Notes: a model not told the origin generated them from the sequence alone. Shown: positions 25,227 to 36,300, counted from the first letter of the stretch. The stretch is DNA of 64,000 nucleotides from Bacteroidota bacterium (GCA_023394415.1 JAEXAR010000013.1:4116-68115), one strand, 5' to 3'. Translations and numbers: made by a program.

Positions 25227-26489
25227 ATGGAAACAAGAGAAAAAATAGTCGTTATCGGTGGCGGTTTTGCTGGTCTACAATTGGCAAAAACCCTTAATAA
25301 CAAAAATAAAAAGGTGATCCTGATTGATAAGGTGAATCACCATATGTTTCAACCGCTTTTTTATCAGGTGGCATGTGGAAGGATTGAACCTTCTAATATT
25401 TCGTTTCCATTTCGAAAGATTTTTCAGCGTTCGAGAAATACACAGTATCGGATGACAGATGTGCAGAAAATTTTGCCTGGACAGAATAAGATTATTACTT
25501 CTGATGCCGAGTTTCATTATGACAAACTAATCATTGCAACAGGTTGTAAAACTAATTTTTTCGGTAATGATAAAATGGAAAGACTGGCGTATGGAATGAA
25601 AAATACTCAGGAAGCCATTTCTATCCGAAACCACGTTCTGCTGACTTTTGAAAAATTAATTATTGAGAGAAAAAGAAGTGATGATGGCAACTGGAACATT
25701 GTGATTGTAGGCAGTGGACCTACAGGTGTTGAACTTGCCGGTGCTTTTTCTGAAATGAAAAAGGAAATTCTGCCCCGCGATTATCCGCACATGAATTTCG
25801 AAAATCTCAATATTATTTTGGTTAGTTCTACGGAAAAGCCTCTGGACGTTATGAGCAAGGAAGCTCAGGACAAATCTGAACAATACCTAAAACAATTGGG
25901 TGTGGATTTTATGAGTGGGGAACGCGTTATAGATTATGACGGAGAGATTGTTTACACCGCAAGCGGAAAACAAATCCCTTCCAATAACGTAATATGGGCT
26001 GCCGGAGTTACCGGAAATGTGATTGAAGGCTTGAACCCAGAGATTTTAGTAAGAAACCGCTATAAAACGGATCGCTACAACAGAGTAGAAGGTTATGAAA
26101 ATATTTTTGCAATTGGCGATATTGCCTATATGGAAACGCCTAAATATCCGAAAGGGCATCCACAGGTTGCTAATGTAGCCATAAATCAGGGTAAAAATTT
26201 AGGAAAAAATATCCTAAAAAAATCCGAAAAAGAATGGAAGGAATATGAATATGAAGACAGAGGAAGTATGGCAACTATAGGGAAACATCGTGCAGTAGTA
26301 GATTTGCCGAAATTTAAATTTCAAGGGATTTTTGCGTGGTATTTTTGGATGTTTTTGCATCTGATGCTGATTCTTTCAGTACGCAATAAACTGGCAGTTT
26401 TCTTCAATTGGATGTGGAGTTACATCAACAAAGATTCCTCTCTACGTCTGATTATTCTTCCCAACAAAAAAAATAATACCGAACAATGA
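25227..26489 (+). CDS. Type II NADH dehydrogenase-like flavoprotein
   Basis: Membrane-associated NADH:quinone oxidoreductase (NDH-2 type) that passes electrons to menaquinone without pumping protons. I start at ATG 25227; an in-frame TTG at 25218 is the alternative. The 420 residues contain the FAD-binding VVIGGGFAGLQLAKTL at the N-terminus, the NADH-binding IVIVGSGPTGVELAGAFSEM near 155, and AIGDIAYM near 295. An amphipathic/hydrophobic C-terminal region (FAWYFWMFLHLMLILSV) anchors the enzyme. It overlaps trmD by 4 bp (ATGA), so the two are co-transcribed. Confidence 0.9.
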   Translation: METREKIVVIGGGFAGLQLAKTLNNKNKKVILIDKVNHHMFQPLFYQVACGRIEPSNISFPFRKIFQRSRNTQYRMTDVQKILPGQNKIITSDAEFHYDKLIIATGCKTNFFGNDKMERLAYGMKNTQEAISIRNHVLLTFEKLIIERKRSDDGNWNIVIVGSGPTGVELAGAFSEMKKEILPRDYPHMNFENLNIILVSSTEKPLDVMSKEAQDKSEQYLKQLGVDFMSGERVIDYDGEIVYTASGKQIPSNNVIWAAGVTGNVIEGLNPEILVRNRYKTDRYNRVEGYENIFAIGDIAYMETPKYPKGHPQVANVAINQGKNLGKNILKKSEKEWKEYEYEDRGSMATIGKHRAVVDLPKFKFQGIFAWYFWMFLHLMLILSVRNKLAVFFNWMWSYINKDSSLRLIILPNKKNNTEQ

Positions 26490-27163
26490 GAATTGATATT
26501 ATAAGTGTGTTGCCGGAATTGATGGAAAGCCCTTTTCAAACATCAATTCTTAAAAGAGCGATGCAGAAGGGTTTGGCGGAAGTTCATTTTCATCAATTAA
26601 GAGATTGGTCTGTTGGGAAACACCGTCAGGTTGATGATGAACCTTATGGTGGCGGTGCTGGAATGGTGATGATGGTTGAGCCTTTGGATAAATGTATTTC
26701 TGAATTGAAATCCCAAAGAAATTACGACGAGATTATCTATCTTACCCCAGATGGAGAAACTTTAAATCAAAAAATTGCAAATACACTGTCTATAAAGCAG
26801 AATTTGATTTTCCTTTGCGGGCATTATAAAGGTATTGATCAAAGAGTTCGCGATTTGCATATCACCAAAGAAATATCCATTGGAGATTATGTTTTAACAG
26901 GAGGAGAATTGGCTGCATGTGTTTTAGCAGATTCAGTTATCCGCTTACTACCCGGAGTTTTAAATGATGAGCAAAGTGCGCTTACGGATAGTTTTCAGGA
27001 TAATTTACTCTCACCACCGATTTATACAAGACCGGAAGAATATAAAGGTTTGAAAGTGCCACAAGTTTTATTGAGTGGTCATAACGGAAATATAGAAGAA
27101 TGGCGCCACGATGAAGCGGTAAGAATTACAAAAGAAAGACGTCCTGATTTATTAGATGATTAA
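26486..27163 (+). CDS. trmD: tRNA (guanine-37-N1)-methyltransferase
   Basis: Methylates G37 next to the anticodon of a subset of tRNAs, which prevents frameshifting. The 225 residues belong to the trefoil-knot SPOUT family. Visible are the N-terminal MRIDIISVLPELMESPFQTS, DDEPYGGGAGMVM (about 51-63), the knot motif LCGHYKGIDQRV (about 111-122) and SIGDYVLTGGELA (about 131-143). In many bacteria trmD sits with rpsP/rimM/rplS. Here it follows the NDH-2 gene instead, an arrangement I believe is common in Flavobacteriia. Confidence 0.95.
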   Translation: MRIDIISVLPELMESPFQTSILKRAMQKGLAEVHFHQLRDWSVGKHRQVDDEPYGGGAGMVMMVEPLDKCISELKSQRNYDEIIYLTPDGETLNQKIANTLSIKQNLIFLCGHYKGIDQRVRDLHITKEISIGDYVLTGGELAACVLADSVIRLLPGVLNDEQSALTDSFQDNLLSPPIYTRPEEYKGLKVPQVLLSGHNGNIEEWRHDEAVRITKERRPDLLDD

Positions 27164-27189
27164 AAAACCACCTCATTTGAGGTGGTTTT
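27164..27189. terminator. Bidirectional terminator between trmD and the amylase gene
   Basis: AAAACCACCTCA and TGAGGTGGTTTT form a perfect stem with a two-base loop. Poly-A on the left and poly-T on the right let it serve both converging genes. Confidence 0.85.
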
Positions 27190-27210
27190 GGGTTTATATT
27201 CTGGATGTGA

Positions 27211-29499
27211 TTATTTAACAATTAGTTTCGTAACCGCAGTACCACTTTCAGATTTAAGTTGAAGTACATAAACTCCCGGTTTTAAACCATTGATACTGAA
27301 TGTCTCCTCTGAAGAATTTGCACCAACTTTATAGTTGCCAACTGTTTTACCAGACATATCAAAAATACTGATGTTACCACCTTTTGCATTAGTGTATTTC
27401 ACTTTTAGTTCTCCATTAATGGCAGGATTTTGTGTTACCTGTAATGTGGTTTTATTAGAGTTAGCATTAGCTTCTCCTGTTGAAAGCAATGTAGAACAAT
27501 CGGTGCTTCTTACAAATGAGGAAGTTGTGGTATCCCAAACATAGCAAGAACTTTGAGTTACGTTTACGATATCTCCAGTTTTGTTAACGCCGGTTACACC
27601 TTCGGAAGCAGCTGTTGGCAATGCAGTTCTGAATAGGAAACTTGCTTGAATCACATTCGGGAATGTAAAATAAAACCATCCTGGATTATTAGGATCTGCC
27701 GTCATATTTACCGGTGTTTCCCAAGTTACAGGAGACATTGTATTGTTGGTAGGTAAGATATCCCAATAATGAATTTTTGGAGCAGACCAATTAGCATCAC
27801 CTGCAGGAGGTTGAAAACGAATCACAATATCACTGGCTGTTTGGAAATTATAAGACCTCTCGGTAATACCTGAACTTAAACCTTTTGAGTCATAAGTTAC
27901 TGCTTTTATTGTAGTGTTAGTACTTACTGGAATGGTCATTCCTGTTGTATAAACTTGTCTGGTTGATGATGTAGTAGGATCTGAACCATCTGTAGTGTAA
28001 TAAGTCGTTAAAGGGAAATTAGCAACTACATTTGCATTGTAATAAGCGTCACCTGTTGTTAAACTTACATTTTGTGTGGTGCCTGTAACGAAAGTTCCTC
28101 CGGCAGGATTAATAGAAATTGTAGGAGGTACATTCACAGGGTTTTTAGACCAGATTTTATATCCTGCTGTATTGCCTGTGGTTAATGTTGGATTTTGTGC
28201 AACGAGAGACCATCCTGTTCCACTTGGGGTCCAAGTATCATAAGCTCCAATTCTTACAGCTACTACAGGTTCTGCATCAGAGCCTGATTTTTTGATGTAA
28301 GCAGCGTATAATCCTGCTTCTGACTTATCTATGGTTACATTGCTGTATGCATTGATTCCATTTGCTTTTCTAATGGCTGAAAGTAAATTGATTTGGGCTC
28401 CGTAATTGGTAGGATAAGTTCTAGTTACTCCGTCTTTAGTATAAGTTCCTCCATAGTAATGAGGCGCAAATACGCTTGGAATTCCCGGGTGTGTTAAAAT
28501 ATAGGCATAGGCTGTAAGGATATTACTTCCTTGGAAGGAAGAATCATGAACAAAAGTATCATGGTTATCAACAAATGTTACAGCTTTGTCTGCGTATCCG
28601 AATTGTCCTGCCAAACCAGCCATGCTACCACCCCAATTTAAGTTGGAGTATTGGTTGTTTGCAGTTTGCGAACCAAAGGTTTGAATTATTCGAGATAAAT
28701 TGTAATATAATACAAAATCGAATGCTCCTGAATTTGCAACACCGGGTGTAGAGGTTGCAGAAGTCCAATTTTTCAAATCGTTCACTTGGTCTGATCCTGC
28801 CCACCATTCTCCAACAGAATAATAAGGTTGGCTTGTAGCAATATAATCTTTAAAATATTGAGTTCCAAAGCCTTTTGCAACGTCCCATCTCCATCCTTTG
28901 AATCCTAAGCCTTTCAGTCTTGATAAAAATTCTTTATATCCGTTTTGTACAGTAGGGTTGGTGTGGTCCATATCTCTGGAACCGTCAAATCCATCACCTG
29001 TGTCAAGTGCTCCAGAAGGTCTGCAACTTACTGCCGGATTCCCACTATTAAATGCCGCAGTTGCTTCATCATTACTTACAATAACATCACAGCCCCAAGC
29101 TGGATTGGTAAATGTAGTCCAACCCGTAGTTCCACTTCTGTGGTTAGCAACTACGTCTGCAATGGGATAAATGCCATAGCCGTTCATGGTGGCGAGCATT
29201 TTTCTTAATTGGGCTTCTGTTCCCCAAGAAGTTTTTGAAAAATTAAAAAGTTCTCTCGGGAAATACCCTACGCCTTCACCATCGCTTGGTGGTGGAAACC
29301 AAAGCATATCAAATCCGTTGGCTTTAAGGTTTCCGGCACGAGTGTTATAATACTCGTACAATCCACCTTCGTTGGAAACCCTTGTTTGTTTATATTCGTC
29401 CCAACCAAAAGTCTGGAACATAATATCATCCAGATAATCTTGTGCATTTGCACCCGTTAGTGCAAGAGCAGTAAAAATAGAAAGGAATATTTTTTTCAT
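27211..29499 (-). CDS. Secreted alpha-amylase (GH13) with T9SS type A signal
   Basis: Extracellular starch-degrading enzyme of 762 residues. A signal peptide is followed by the GH13 barrel with the four conserved regions: DVVANHR (115-121), GWRWDVAKG with nucleophile Asp206, VGEWW with acid/base Glu231, and FVDNHD with Asp314. A chitobiase-like C-terminal beta domain follows (YYTTDGSDPTT, about 500). Next comes a starch-binding-like module of about 80 residues (VIRFQPPAGDANW). The last 70 residues are a Por-secretion type A sorting domain ending in LKPGVYVLQLKSESGTAV. It is transcribed alone. No sus-type binding genes are adjacent. Confidence 0.93.
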   Translation of the reverse strand: MKKIFLSIFTALALTGANAQDYLDDIMFQTFGWDEYKQTRVSNEGGLYEYYNTRAGNLKANGFDMLWFPPPSDGEGVGYFPRELFNFSKTSWGTEAQLRKMLATMNGYGIYPIADVVANHRSGTTGWTTFTNPAWGCDVIVSNDEATAAFNSGNPAVSCRPSGALDTGDGFDGSRDMDHTNPTVQNGYKEFLSRLKGLGFKGWRWDVAKGFGTQYFKDYIATSQPYYSVGEWWAGSDQVNDLKNWTSATSTPGVANSGAFDFVLYYNLSRIIQTFGSQTANNQYSNLNWGGSMAGLAGQFGYADKAVTFVDNHDTFVHDSSFQGSNILTAYAYILTHPGIPSVFAPHYYGGTYTKDGVTRTYPTNYGAQINLLSAIRKANGINAYSNVTIDKSEAGLYAAYIKKSGSDAEPVVAVRIGAYDTWTPSGTGWSLVAQNPTLTTGNTAGYKIWSKNPVNVPPTISINPAGGTFVTGTTQNVSLTTGDAYYNANVVANFPLTTYYTTDGSDPTTSSTRQVYTTGMTIPVSTNTTIKAVTYDSKGLSSGITERSYNFQTASDIVIRFQPPAGDANWSAPKIHYWDILPTNNTMSPVTWETPVNMTADPNNPGWFYFTFPNVIQASFLFRTALPTAASEGVTGVNKTGDIVNVTQSSCYVWDTTTSSFVRSTDCSTLLSTGEANANSNKTTLQVTQNPAINGELKVKYTNAKGGNISIFDMSGKTVGNYKVGANSSEETFSINGLKPGVYVLQLKSESGTAVTKLIVK

Positions 29500-29736
29500 A
29501 ATAATTAATGTTTATTAAAATAGCAAAAAATTAGCCTTTAAAAATACAACTAATTTAGCACTATAAAAAAATAATTTTAAAATATAGATAAACCTATTAT
29601 AGAAAATATTTTAATGTACTAAATGTCATAAATTTATCATCACTTTTAAACGAGTGTTTAACGAATAAATTATTTTTATTTAGATTTTAAATAATTTAAG
29701 CATAATCAAATATTTTTATTAAATTTACAACGTAAA
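29500..29736. other. A/T-rich divergent intergenic region
   Basis: A 237-bp gap between the amylase gene and the endonuclease/phosphatase-family gene that must hold both promoters. It is very A/T-rich. I found no exact TAnnTTTG box, operator palindrome or small gene in it. Confidence 0.4.
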
Positions 29737-30675
29737 ATGATTGAGGAGAGTAATTCGCAAAATACAGAAATCGTATTTTTTTATAATGTAGAAAATTTGC
29801 TTCTTCCTGTTACATACAAGGAAAAGGTTGAAGGTGGTCTTAAAAACTGGGATAATAAACGTTATAGCAATAAGTTACATAAAATTGCCCATGTTTTTGA
29901 AATTGTGAAAGAAAAAAAAGGTAGCCTCCCTTTCGTAATAGGGTTAAGTGAGATACAAGGTAAAAAACCTATTGTTGATTTACTAAATTTAGAACCCTTT
30001 AATAATGAATATGGTTTTGTGCATTATGAAAGTATGGATGAAAGAGGTGTAGATGTAGCTTTACTTTATTATAAAAACAAGGTGGAGATAATAGAATCGG
30101 AGCCCATTAGTTTTTTCTTTGAAATAGAGGATAATGATACGGAACACTATGATACTACAAGAGATGTTTTGTACTGCAAATTGAAATTCCAGAATGAGAT
30201 CATCAATTTTTTTGTATTGCATCTTCCTTCTAAAAGAGATTTGGATGTTAATAAACCGAAACGAAATTATATTTTAAAAGAGATAAAAGAAAGGATGAAT
30301 GTTTTGAGGGAAAAAGAAGAATCAGTCGTGCTAATGGGTGATTTTAATGAAAATCCGGATGATGAAAATCTAAAAACAATTCTTTCTGATCATGATCTTT
30401 TTAATCCTTTTTTAGAGCTTTATAATAATAAGAACTATTCGACCTATCATCAAAGGTTTGGTTTGCTCTTCGACCAAATTATTATGTCGGATGATTTTAT
30501 AAATGGAAAGTCCAATTTAGTTTTTAAGTCTGCGGAAGTTTTCAACGATCTGAAAATTTCTAATTGGGATCGAAAATTTAAAGGCAGGCCTTTCCGCACA
30601 TATGCAGGAACTAGGTATCTTGGCGGGTACAGTGATCATTTTCCTGTTTTAATTGAAATCAATAATAAACAATAA
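29737..30675 (+). CDS. Endonuclease/exonuclease/phosphatase-family protein
   Basis: A 312-residue protein of the DNase I/exonuclease III superfamily, which hydrolyses phosphodiester or phosphomonoester bonds with a metal. Landmarks are VFFYNVENLL (about 10-19), IGLSEIQGKKPI with the metal-binding Glu near 72, VVLMGDFNENPDD (about 196-208) and GGYSDHFPVLIEI with the catalytic Asp-His at the end. No signal peptide is seen, so it should be cytoplasmic. It is 31 bp upstream of the Lrp/AsnC-type gene and likely in the same transcript. The substrate is unknown. Confidence 0.85.
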   Translation: MIEESNSQNTEIVFFYNVENLLLPVTYKEKVEGGLKNWDNKRYSNKLHKIAHVFEIVKEKKGSLPFVIGLSEIQGKKPIVDLLNLEPFNNEYGFVHYESMDERGVDVALLYYKNKVEIIESEPISFFFEIEDNDTEHYDTTRDVLYCKLKFQNEIINFFVLHLPSKRDLDVNKPKRNYILKEIKERMNVLREKEESVVLMGDFNENPDDENLKTILSDHDLFNPFLELYNNKNYSTYHQRFGLLFDQIIMSDDFINGKSNLVFKSAEVFNDLKISNWDRKFKGRPFRTYAGTRYLGGYSDHFPVLIEINNKQ

Positions 30676-30706
30676 AGAAAATTAGAAAACTAAACATTTT
30701 AATTAA

Positions 30707-31177
30707 ATGAAAAGTGCAAGTAATATAGATTATCAGTTGGATGCGATTGATAAGGAGATTATATATATGCTGATGGATAATGCTAAAACCTCTTTGGCAC
30801 ACATATCTAAAAATGTAGGAATCTCAACCACTGCTGTTCATCAAAGGATAAAAAAACTTGAACAGGCGGGTGTAATAGAAAATTCCATATCATTTCTTAA
30901 TCCTAGAAAAGTGGGTTACAAGGTGGTTTCTTATATCGGTGTATTTTTGGATCAACCGAGCCATTATCAGGATGCAATAAAGGCATTACAAGATGTGAAC
31001 GAGGTGGTGGAAGCTCATTATACCACAGGAAATTATACCATATTTTTAAAAGTTTTGTGTAGGGATAATGATCATTTGATGCGCATCCTCAATAAACTGC
31101 AAAAATTGAAAGGTGTAACCAGAACAGAAACATTTATCTCGCTTGAGCAAAGTATCAATAGACAGCTCAAGGTATAA
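30707..31177 (+). CDS. Lrp/AsnC-family transcriptional regulator
   Basis: A 156-residue feast/famine-type regulator. The N-terminal winged helix-turn-helix covers about 10-70 (LDAIDKEIIYMLMDNAKTSLAHISKNVGISTTAVHQRIKKL region). The C-terminal effector-binding RAM domain covers about 75-155 (AHYTTGNYTIFLKVLCRDND). These proteins form octamers and sense amino acids. It sits between an EEP-family gene and deoC on the same strand. Targets cannot be read from the sequence, but the amino-acid symporter convergent with deoC is a possible one. Confidence 0.92.
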   Translation: MKSASNIDYQLDAIDKEIIYMLMDNAKTSLAHISKNVGISTTAVHQRIKKLEQAGVIENSISFLNPRKVGYKVVSYIGVFLDQPSHYQDAIKALQDVNEVVEAHYTTGNYTIFLKVLCRDNDHLMRILNKLQKLKGVTRTETFISLEQSINRQLKV

Positions 31178-31239
31178 ATCAGATAAGAAATCAGAATTTA
31201 ATAAATAATCATTAACGGAATGTTGATGATTATTTTTTT

Positions 31240-31247
31240 TAATTTTG
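31240..31247 (+). promoter_or_regulatory. Candidate -7 box of deoC
   Basis: TAATTTTG matches TAnnTTTG, 18 bp before the ATG. The nearest TTG (31223) gives only a 14-bp spacer. Confidence 0.4.
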
Positions 31248-31265
31248 CATAATAAAATCAATATT

Positions 31266-32006
31266 ATGGAAGTCAGTCAATATTTAGACTCAACTTATCT
31301 TAAAACACCGTCACAGTCAGGCTTATCAGGGGATGAGACCAAAGAAACGGTTTACAAACTTGCAGATGAGGCAGTTTCTCATAAAATCTTTGCAGTGATG
31401 ATTCGTCCAGATTATGTAAGAGAGGTGAAACAGTATTTAGAAGATAAAAATTCTAACGTTAAAGTGGGTACTGTAATCGGTTTTCACGAAGGTACGTATA
31501 CTACAAATGAAAAACTTACAGAAGCAAAAAAAGCAATTGAAGATGGTGCAGACGAACTTGATTTTGTTTTAAATTATACAGAATATCTAAAGGGAAACCT
31601 AGACATGGTAAAAAATGAAGTGGTAGAGTGTACTAAAATCTGTCTTGAAAACAGTAAAACCGCAAAATGGATTATTGAAATTGCCGCACTTACCAATGAA
31701 CAGATTGCTGATGTTACCAAACATATTTCCGATTGGGTTACTGATAATTTTGCAGGGAAGGAAGATATGGTTTTCGTGAAGTCTTCCACAGGATTTTATC
31801 AAACAGAAAATGGTAAACCAAACGGAGCAACCTTTGAAGGTATAAAAATTATGCTGGATCATGCGGGTAAACTTCCTGTAAAGGCTGCAGGTGGTGTGCG
31901 AACTCCTGATGATGCCGAAAAGATGATCAATATGGGTGTAAAACGTATAGGAACTTCATCAGCAACTGCACTGATAAAAAATGAAGAAACTTCAGAAGGG
32001 TATTAA
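31266..32006 (+). CDS. deoC: Deoxyribose-phosphate aldolase
   Basis: Class I aldolase splitting 2-deoxyribose 5-phosphate into glyceraldehyde 3-phosphate and acetaldehyde in deoxynucleoside salvage. I start at ATG 31266 (246 residues), since the TTG at 31245 overlaps the promoter box. Conserved points are GTVIGFHEG (about 70), ELDFVLNY with the catalytic Asp near 97, FVKSSTGFYQ with the Schiff-base Lys near 162, and the second lysine motif PVKAAGGVRTPDDA (about 199-212). The gene ends at a bidirectional terminator. Confidence 0.95.
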   Translation: MEVSQYLDSTYLKTPSQSGLSGDETKETVYKLADEAVSHKIFAVMIRPDYVREVKQYLEDKNSNVKVGTVIGFHEGTYTTNEKLTEAKKAIEDGADELDFVLNYTEYLKGNLDMVKNEVVECTKICLENSKTAKWIIEIAALTNEQIADVTKHISDWVTDNFAGKEDMVFVKSSTGFYQTENGKPNGATFEGIKIMLDHAGKLPVKAAGGVRTPDDAEKMINMGVKRIGTSSATALIKNEETSEGY

Positions 32007-32029
32007 TATTAATCCGGATTGTATTTTAT

Positions 32030-32060
32030 AAAAAACCACGATTTTAATCGTGGTTTTTTT
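32030..32060. terminator. Bidirectional terminator between deoC and the symporter gene
   Basis: CCACGATT and AATCGTGG pair around TT, flanked by A6 and T7 runs. It touches the symporter stop codon at 32059. Confidence 0.88.
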
Positions 32061-33279
32061 AGGTGGTTTCTTCAAAATTTTCCCCTGAAATTTTTGTGAC
32101 AAACATTGCTGCTACTGTATCACCTGTGGCATTAAGAACGGTAGCAAGCGGATCTACTAAAGTTCCAATAATCATAACTGCGGGTATTGCTTCCTGCGGA
32201 AGTTGGTAAACAGAAATCATAAGCATCTCGCCAATATATCCTCCATTTGGTATGCCTCCAGCAACGATGCTTACAAAAACTGTGATACCCAAAGCCAAGA
32301 GTAAATTCATAGGGTCGAAAAAATCTTTACCAATAATTAAAAATGCTACATAAATTTTGATGATGGATGACATTGATGAGCCATTCTTATGAAGTGTACT
32401 TCCAATAGGAATTACGATATTGGCTACAGATGAAGGGATACCTATTTTGTTGGCAGCAATTAAATTAGCGGGCATAGTTGCAAAACTGCTACATGTACTA
32501 ATGGCAGTAAGTGACGGGTAAATATTATTTTTCCAGAATTTTCTGATTCCATCTGTACCTTTTGCAATAAAAGCATAAATTGAAAAAAAGAGTAAAAAAT
32601 ACACAATTCCAGCGGCATAATAAAGTCCCAAAGGCTTAGCGTAAAATCCAAAAAGTTGAGGACCTACAGTAGCAACTTGATAGGCAAAATAAGCACCTAA
32701 ACCTATTGGAGCAGCTTTCATCACGGTAAGTAACAGCTCTTTCATCACCTCGTATCCCGATGCGATGAAATTTTTAAAAACAATGCCACGAGATCCGGCT
32801 CTTCTCACAGCTGTTCCTGTAAGAAAAGAAAATATCAGCAATGCGAGCATATTTTGTCTTGAAAAAAGATTGGTAAACTCGCTTACGGTGAAGAACTTTA
32901 CTATAATATCACCCCAATTTTCTTTTTCGTCACTATTGTTTATAATTTCGTTAGGTTCCATTCCTACAGCCTGTGTTGGGAAAAAATATACTGCAATAAT
33001 GGTGAAGATTGCTGCCAGGAGTATGAAAAGAAGAAATGTAAAAATCATAGAAAATATAATTCTCCCAAATTTATTTTGTTGTTCTACAGAGGCGATTGAA
33101 TTTGCAACTGCAAAAAAAACTAGTGGAACTACACTTACAAATAAAAGATTAAGAAAAATGTCCCCCAAAGGTTTAAGATAAGCAACGCTTTGAGGCAATA
33201 ATATACCCACAAAACTTCCTATTGTGATACCGATAAGTAATAGAATAATACCGGAATAATTTTTGAAAACTTCCTTCAT
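32059..33279 (-). CDS. Dicarboxylate/amino-acid:cation symporter
   Basis: Inner-membrane transporter of the DAACS (GltP/GltT) family importing glutamate, aspartate or C4-dicarboxylates with Na+ or H+. The 406 residues have the expected eight helices and two re-entrant hairpins. These are the serine-rich hairpin AISTCSSFATMP (about 258-269) and the late hairpin around GTLVDPLATVLNATGDT (about 370-386). The stretch PIGSTLHKNGSS takes the place of the usual NMDGT-containing motif of TM7, so cation coordination may differ slightly. It is convergent with deoC. Confidence 0.92.
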   Translation of the reverse strand: MKEVFKNYSGIILLLIGITIGSFVGILLPQSVAYLKPLGDIFLNLLFVSVVPLVFFAVANSIASVEQQNKFGRIIFSMIFTFLLFILLAAIFTIIAVYFFPTQAVGMEPNEIINNSDEKENWGDIIVKFFTVSEFTNLFSRQNMLALLIFSFLTGTAVRRAGSRGIVFKNFIASGYEVMKELLLTVMKAAPIGLGAYFAYQVATVGPQLFGFYAKPLGLYYAAGIVYFLLFFSIYAFIAKGTDGIRKFWKNNIYPSLTAISTCSSFATMPANLIAANKIGIPSSVANIVIPIGSTLHKNGSSMSSIIKIYVAFLIIGKDFFDPMNLLLALGITVFVSIVAGGIPNGGYIGEMLMISVYQLPQEAIPAVMIIGTLVDPLATVLNATGDTVAAMFVTKISGENFEETT

Positions 33280-33374
33280 TAAATTATTTTTATCAAATAT
33301 AATGCATTATTGTCCGTTTAGTGCATAATTTTTGATGTGTAATTTAAAGTTTAATTTACTTGTTAAATTAATTA

Positions 33375-33382
33375 TATTTTTG
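33375..33382 (+). promoter_or_regulatory. Candidate -7 box of the giant surface-protein gene
   Basis: TATTTTTG matches TAnnTTTG, 14 bp before the GTG start at 33397. Confidence 0.4.
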
Positions 33383-33396
33383 CTTAAAATTATCAG

Positions 33397-36300
33397 GTGA
33401 GAAATTTTTATTCGTCCCTTCTTTTCTTATTTGTATTTGTTTCAGAAATTCTGATCGCTCAGGTTTGTCCTACACTCACGGATAATAATGGTATTCAAGA
33501 TAATATCAATATCAATTGTTCTTATATTTCATCCAACAAATGTTTAGATTTAAAGGCTAACAATTTTAATCCTATTAATGATACTGGTAATTACGGAGTT
33601 TCTTCATTGGCATACGCACCTCAATTACCTTATAACTCAGGAACTGCAGTTGGTATCTATGAAGATGACAAGTATGTAAAGAGAATAAGCTTTAATGATA
33701 CCTCACTGTTTGGCAATACCCCTTTTAGTTTCAGCTTTTATGGAAATAGCTATCCATCGTTATTAATAAGCAGTAATAGTTTTATAACCTTTAACCAACT
33801 ATTTCAGGAAAATGATTATAGTACCGGCGATATTTCGGGACACCAAATTCCGGACGCTTATTTTCCTAGTTCATCAGTGTTTGGAGTGTTTCAGGATTTA
33901 GAATTTATTAAAGACCAAGGCTCTGAAATTTATTATAAAGTAGATGGTGTTGCACCTTGTCGTACTCTTACCATCAGCTTTTATAAAGGTAAAATTGTAG
34001 GAACCGATCAATTTATTACCTCACAAATTGTTTTGCACGAATACAGCAATAAAATTGATGTATTTGTTGAGAGCAAACCCTTACCTCAATTAACTGCAAG
34101 ACATAGGGAGTCATTAATAGGAATTACCGGTGAAAAAAGCGTAGGTATAGCAGCTCCTGGAAGAAATACCGGGATTTGGAGCGCAAGTAATGAAGGCTGG
34201 CAATTTACTCCTAATGGGACTTTAATAAATCCAACTTACCAATGGTATAAGGATGGTGTTTTGATTGACCTTTGGGATTTCACAAACGTCAAGAACGTTA
34301 CTGTATGTCCTGTAAATCCTGTAGAGGTTTATACTGTAAAAGCTAACTATAAATTATCAAACGGTAATGTTATTTCTTATTCTAAAGATATTAAAATAAC
34401 TTATGATTCCACATATCCCTTAACGAAAGACTTTACAAAAACATTTTGTAGTGGAGACAATTCACCGGTGTATCAAAGTAATTTTTATTCGGATTTAACT
34501 TCTAATCCTGTTGCAAATTTCAATTTTAAATTTTACAGTTCCAATGCTAATGCAATAGCAGGAGGTACTCCTAACTTTGATCCAGCACTACCTCTTAATA
34601 AGAGTCTAACTTATTATGTTCGTGTAGAGAATAAAAATGATCCTTCTTGTTACAGAATTGCGATATTGAAATTAGGAGATCCATTATCAGCATTGCTCAC
34701 AACTACTGTTCAAATATGTGACGCGAATAACGATGGTACTGAAAAGAATTATCAATTGTCGAATCTCTTATGCCAGCTCTTTAGTGGATTGCAATATACA
34801 GATCCCAAATTTTACATCGACGCCTCTACGATTCCCGTAACAACTGCAGATTTAACAACTTCCAGTAAAATCTTCGTAGAAGTGAACACGAGTTGTGGCT
34901 TAGTAAAATATGGACCAATAAACATTAATTTTTCTTCCGGGCCAAATGTAAATACTATTACTAATCCGGTTAATATTAATCTTTGTGATGTGGTTACCAA
35001 CGGTAATTCGTCCGGCATTGAAACCAATTTCGACTGGAAAGAATATTTTGCTCAGAACGGGATTATCATTTCTAATGACCCCGGTGTATCAAAAATTACA
35101 TTTTATGTCAGCGAAGACAACGCAAAATCAGGTAGTGGGCAACTTACTTATATCAGTGAAGGCATTCCAAATGCTGAACCAGCTTTAGATTATGTGTATT
35201 ATGTATATGCAAGAGTTGAATATCCTATGACCAATACCTGTTTTGGAAGTTGCTATTCTGTAGCCAAAATTCCTGTACGGGTAAAGTTCAATAAGATTAT
35301 TTTGAATGTTAAAGATAAAGATACCGACAACATTCCTGATAATCCTGAAATTTTTGATGATGAAGATGCGGATATATATTATTGTAAAGATGGCCCTCGA
35401 AATGTAGATTTAGAAGCGGATTCTAAATCTATTATAACCATTACTAATCCGATGAATGGAAATGGTTTAACCATTACTTATCATAATACGCTTGCGGAAG
35501 CTGATGACCTTAATAATCCGGGAATTTCAAAAAATCAAACCATTCCTAATGTTGTTTTAAAATCGTTTTACATCAGATACAGATACTCAAATAGTAATTG
35601 TTATGTCATAAAGAAACTTAATTATGACTATGGTCAGTTTTATGTCAGAAGTACTGTAAGCCTGTGTGCTGGTTCAGCTGGTTCCTCAATCACTGTTATT
35701 TTGGCCAATTATAACAATTATATATTGGAACCAATGTTTTATCAGAATCCCAGACCCACAATTGAGTATTTTAGTGATGCTGCAGCAACCAACGCCATTA
35801 CTCAAATAACAATGTCAGGATCATCGGTAACTGTATATGCTAAAGTTACACTGGGATTAGTTCCGGGTTGTTCAGAGGTTTTTCCTGTTGTTTTCAGTCC
35901 TCGTACAACACCTGAATTATTAAAATCCTCTATCACAATTTATTCTTATTGCGATAATAATAATGATGGTGTAGAATATTATGACCTCACGACATTAGAA
36001 TCGCAGATTATAGATTTATCAACTGGACCTTATACAATAGAATATTTTAAAAATTTTAACGCTGTAAATAATACTCTTTCAGGATTTATTCCGCGGAGCT
36101 TAGCTCAGAGATATACTCTTACTGACGGTGGAAAAGTATATGTGGCTTTTCATAAAGATGGTTGCTATTCAAAAGCAGAAATAAATTTCAGTGTAAACCT
36201 TCAAAAAACTATTGAACTCATTAATGATATAGATGTTGCTTTAATTCAATGCAATATTACAGGTCAGGTTTCAAATTTTAATCTTAATGATGCCATCCCC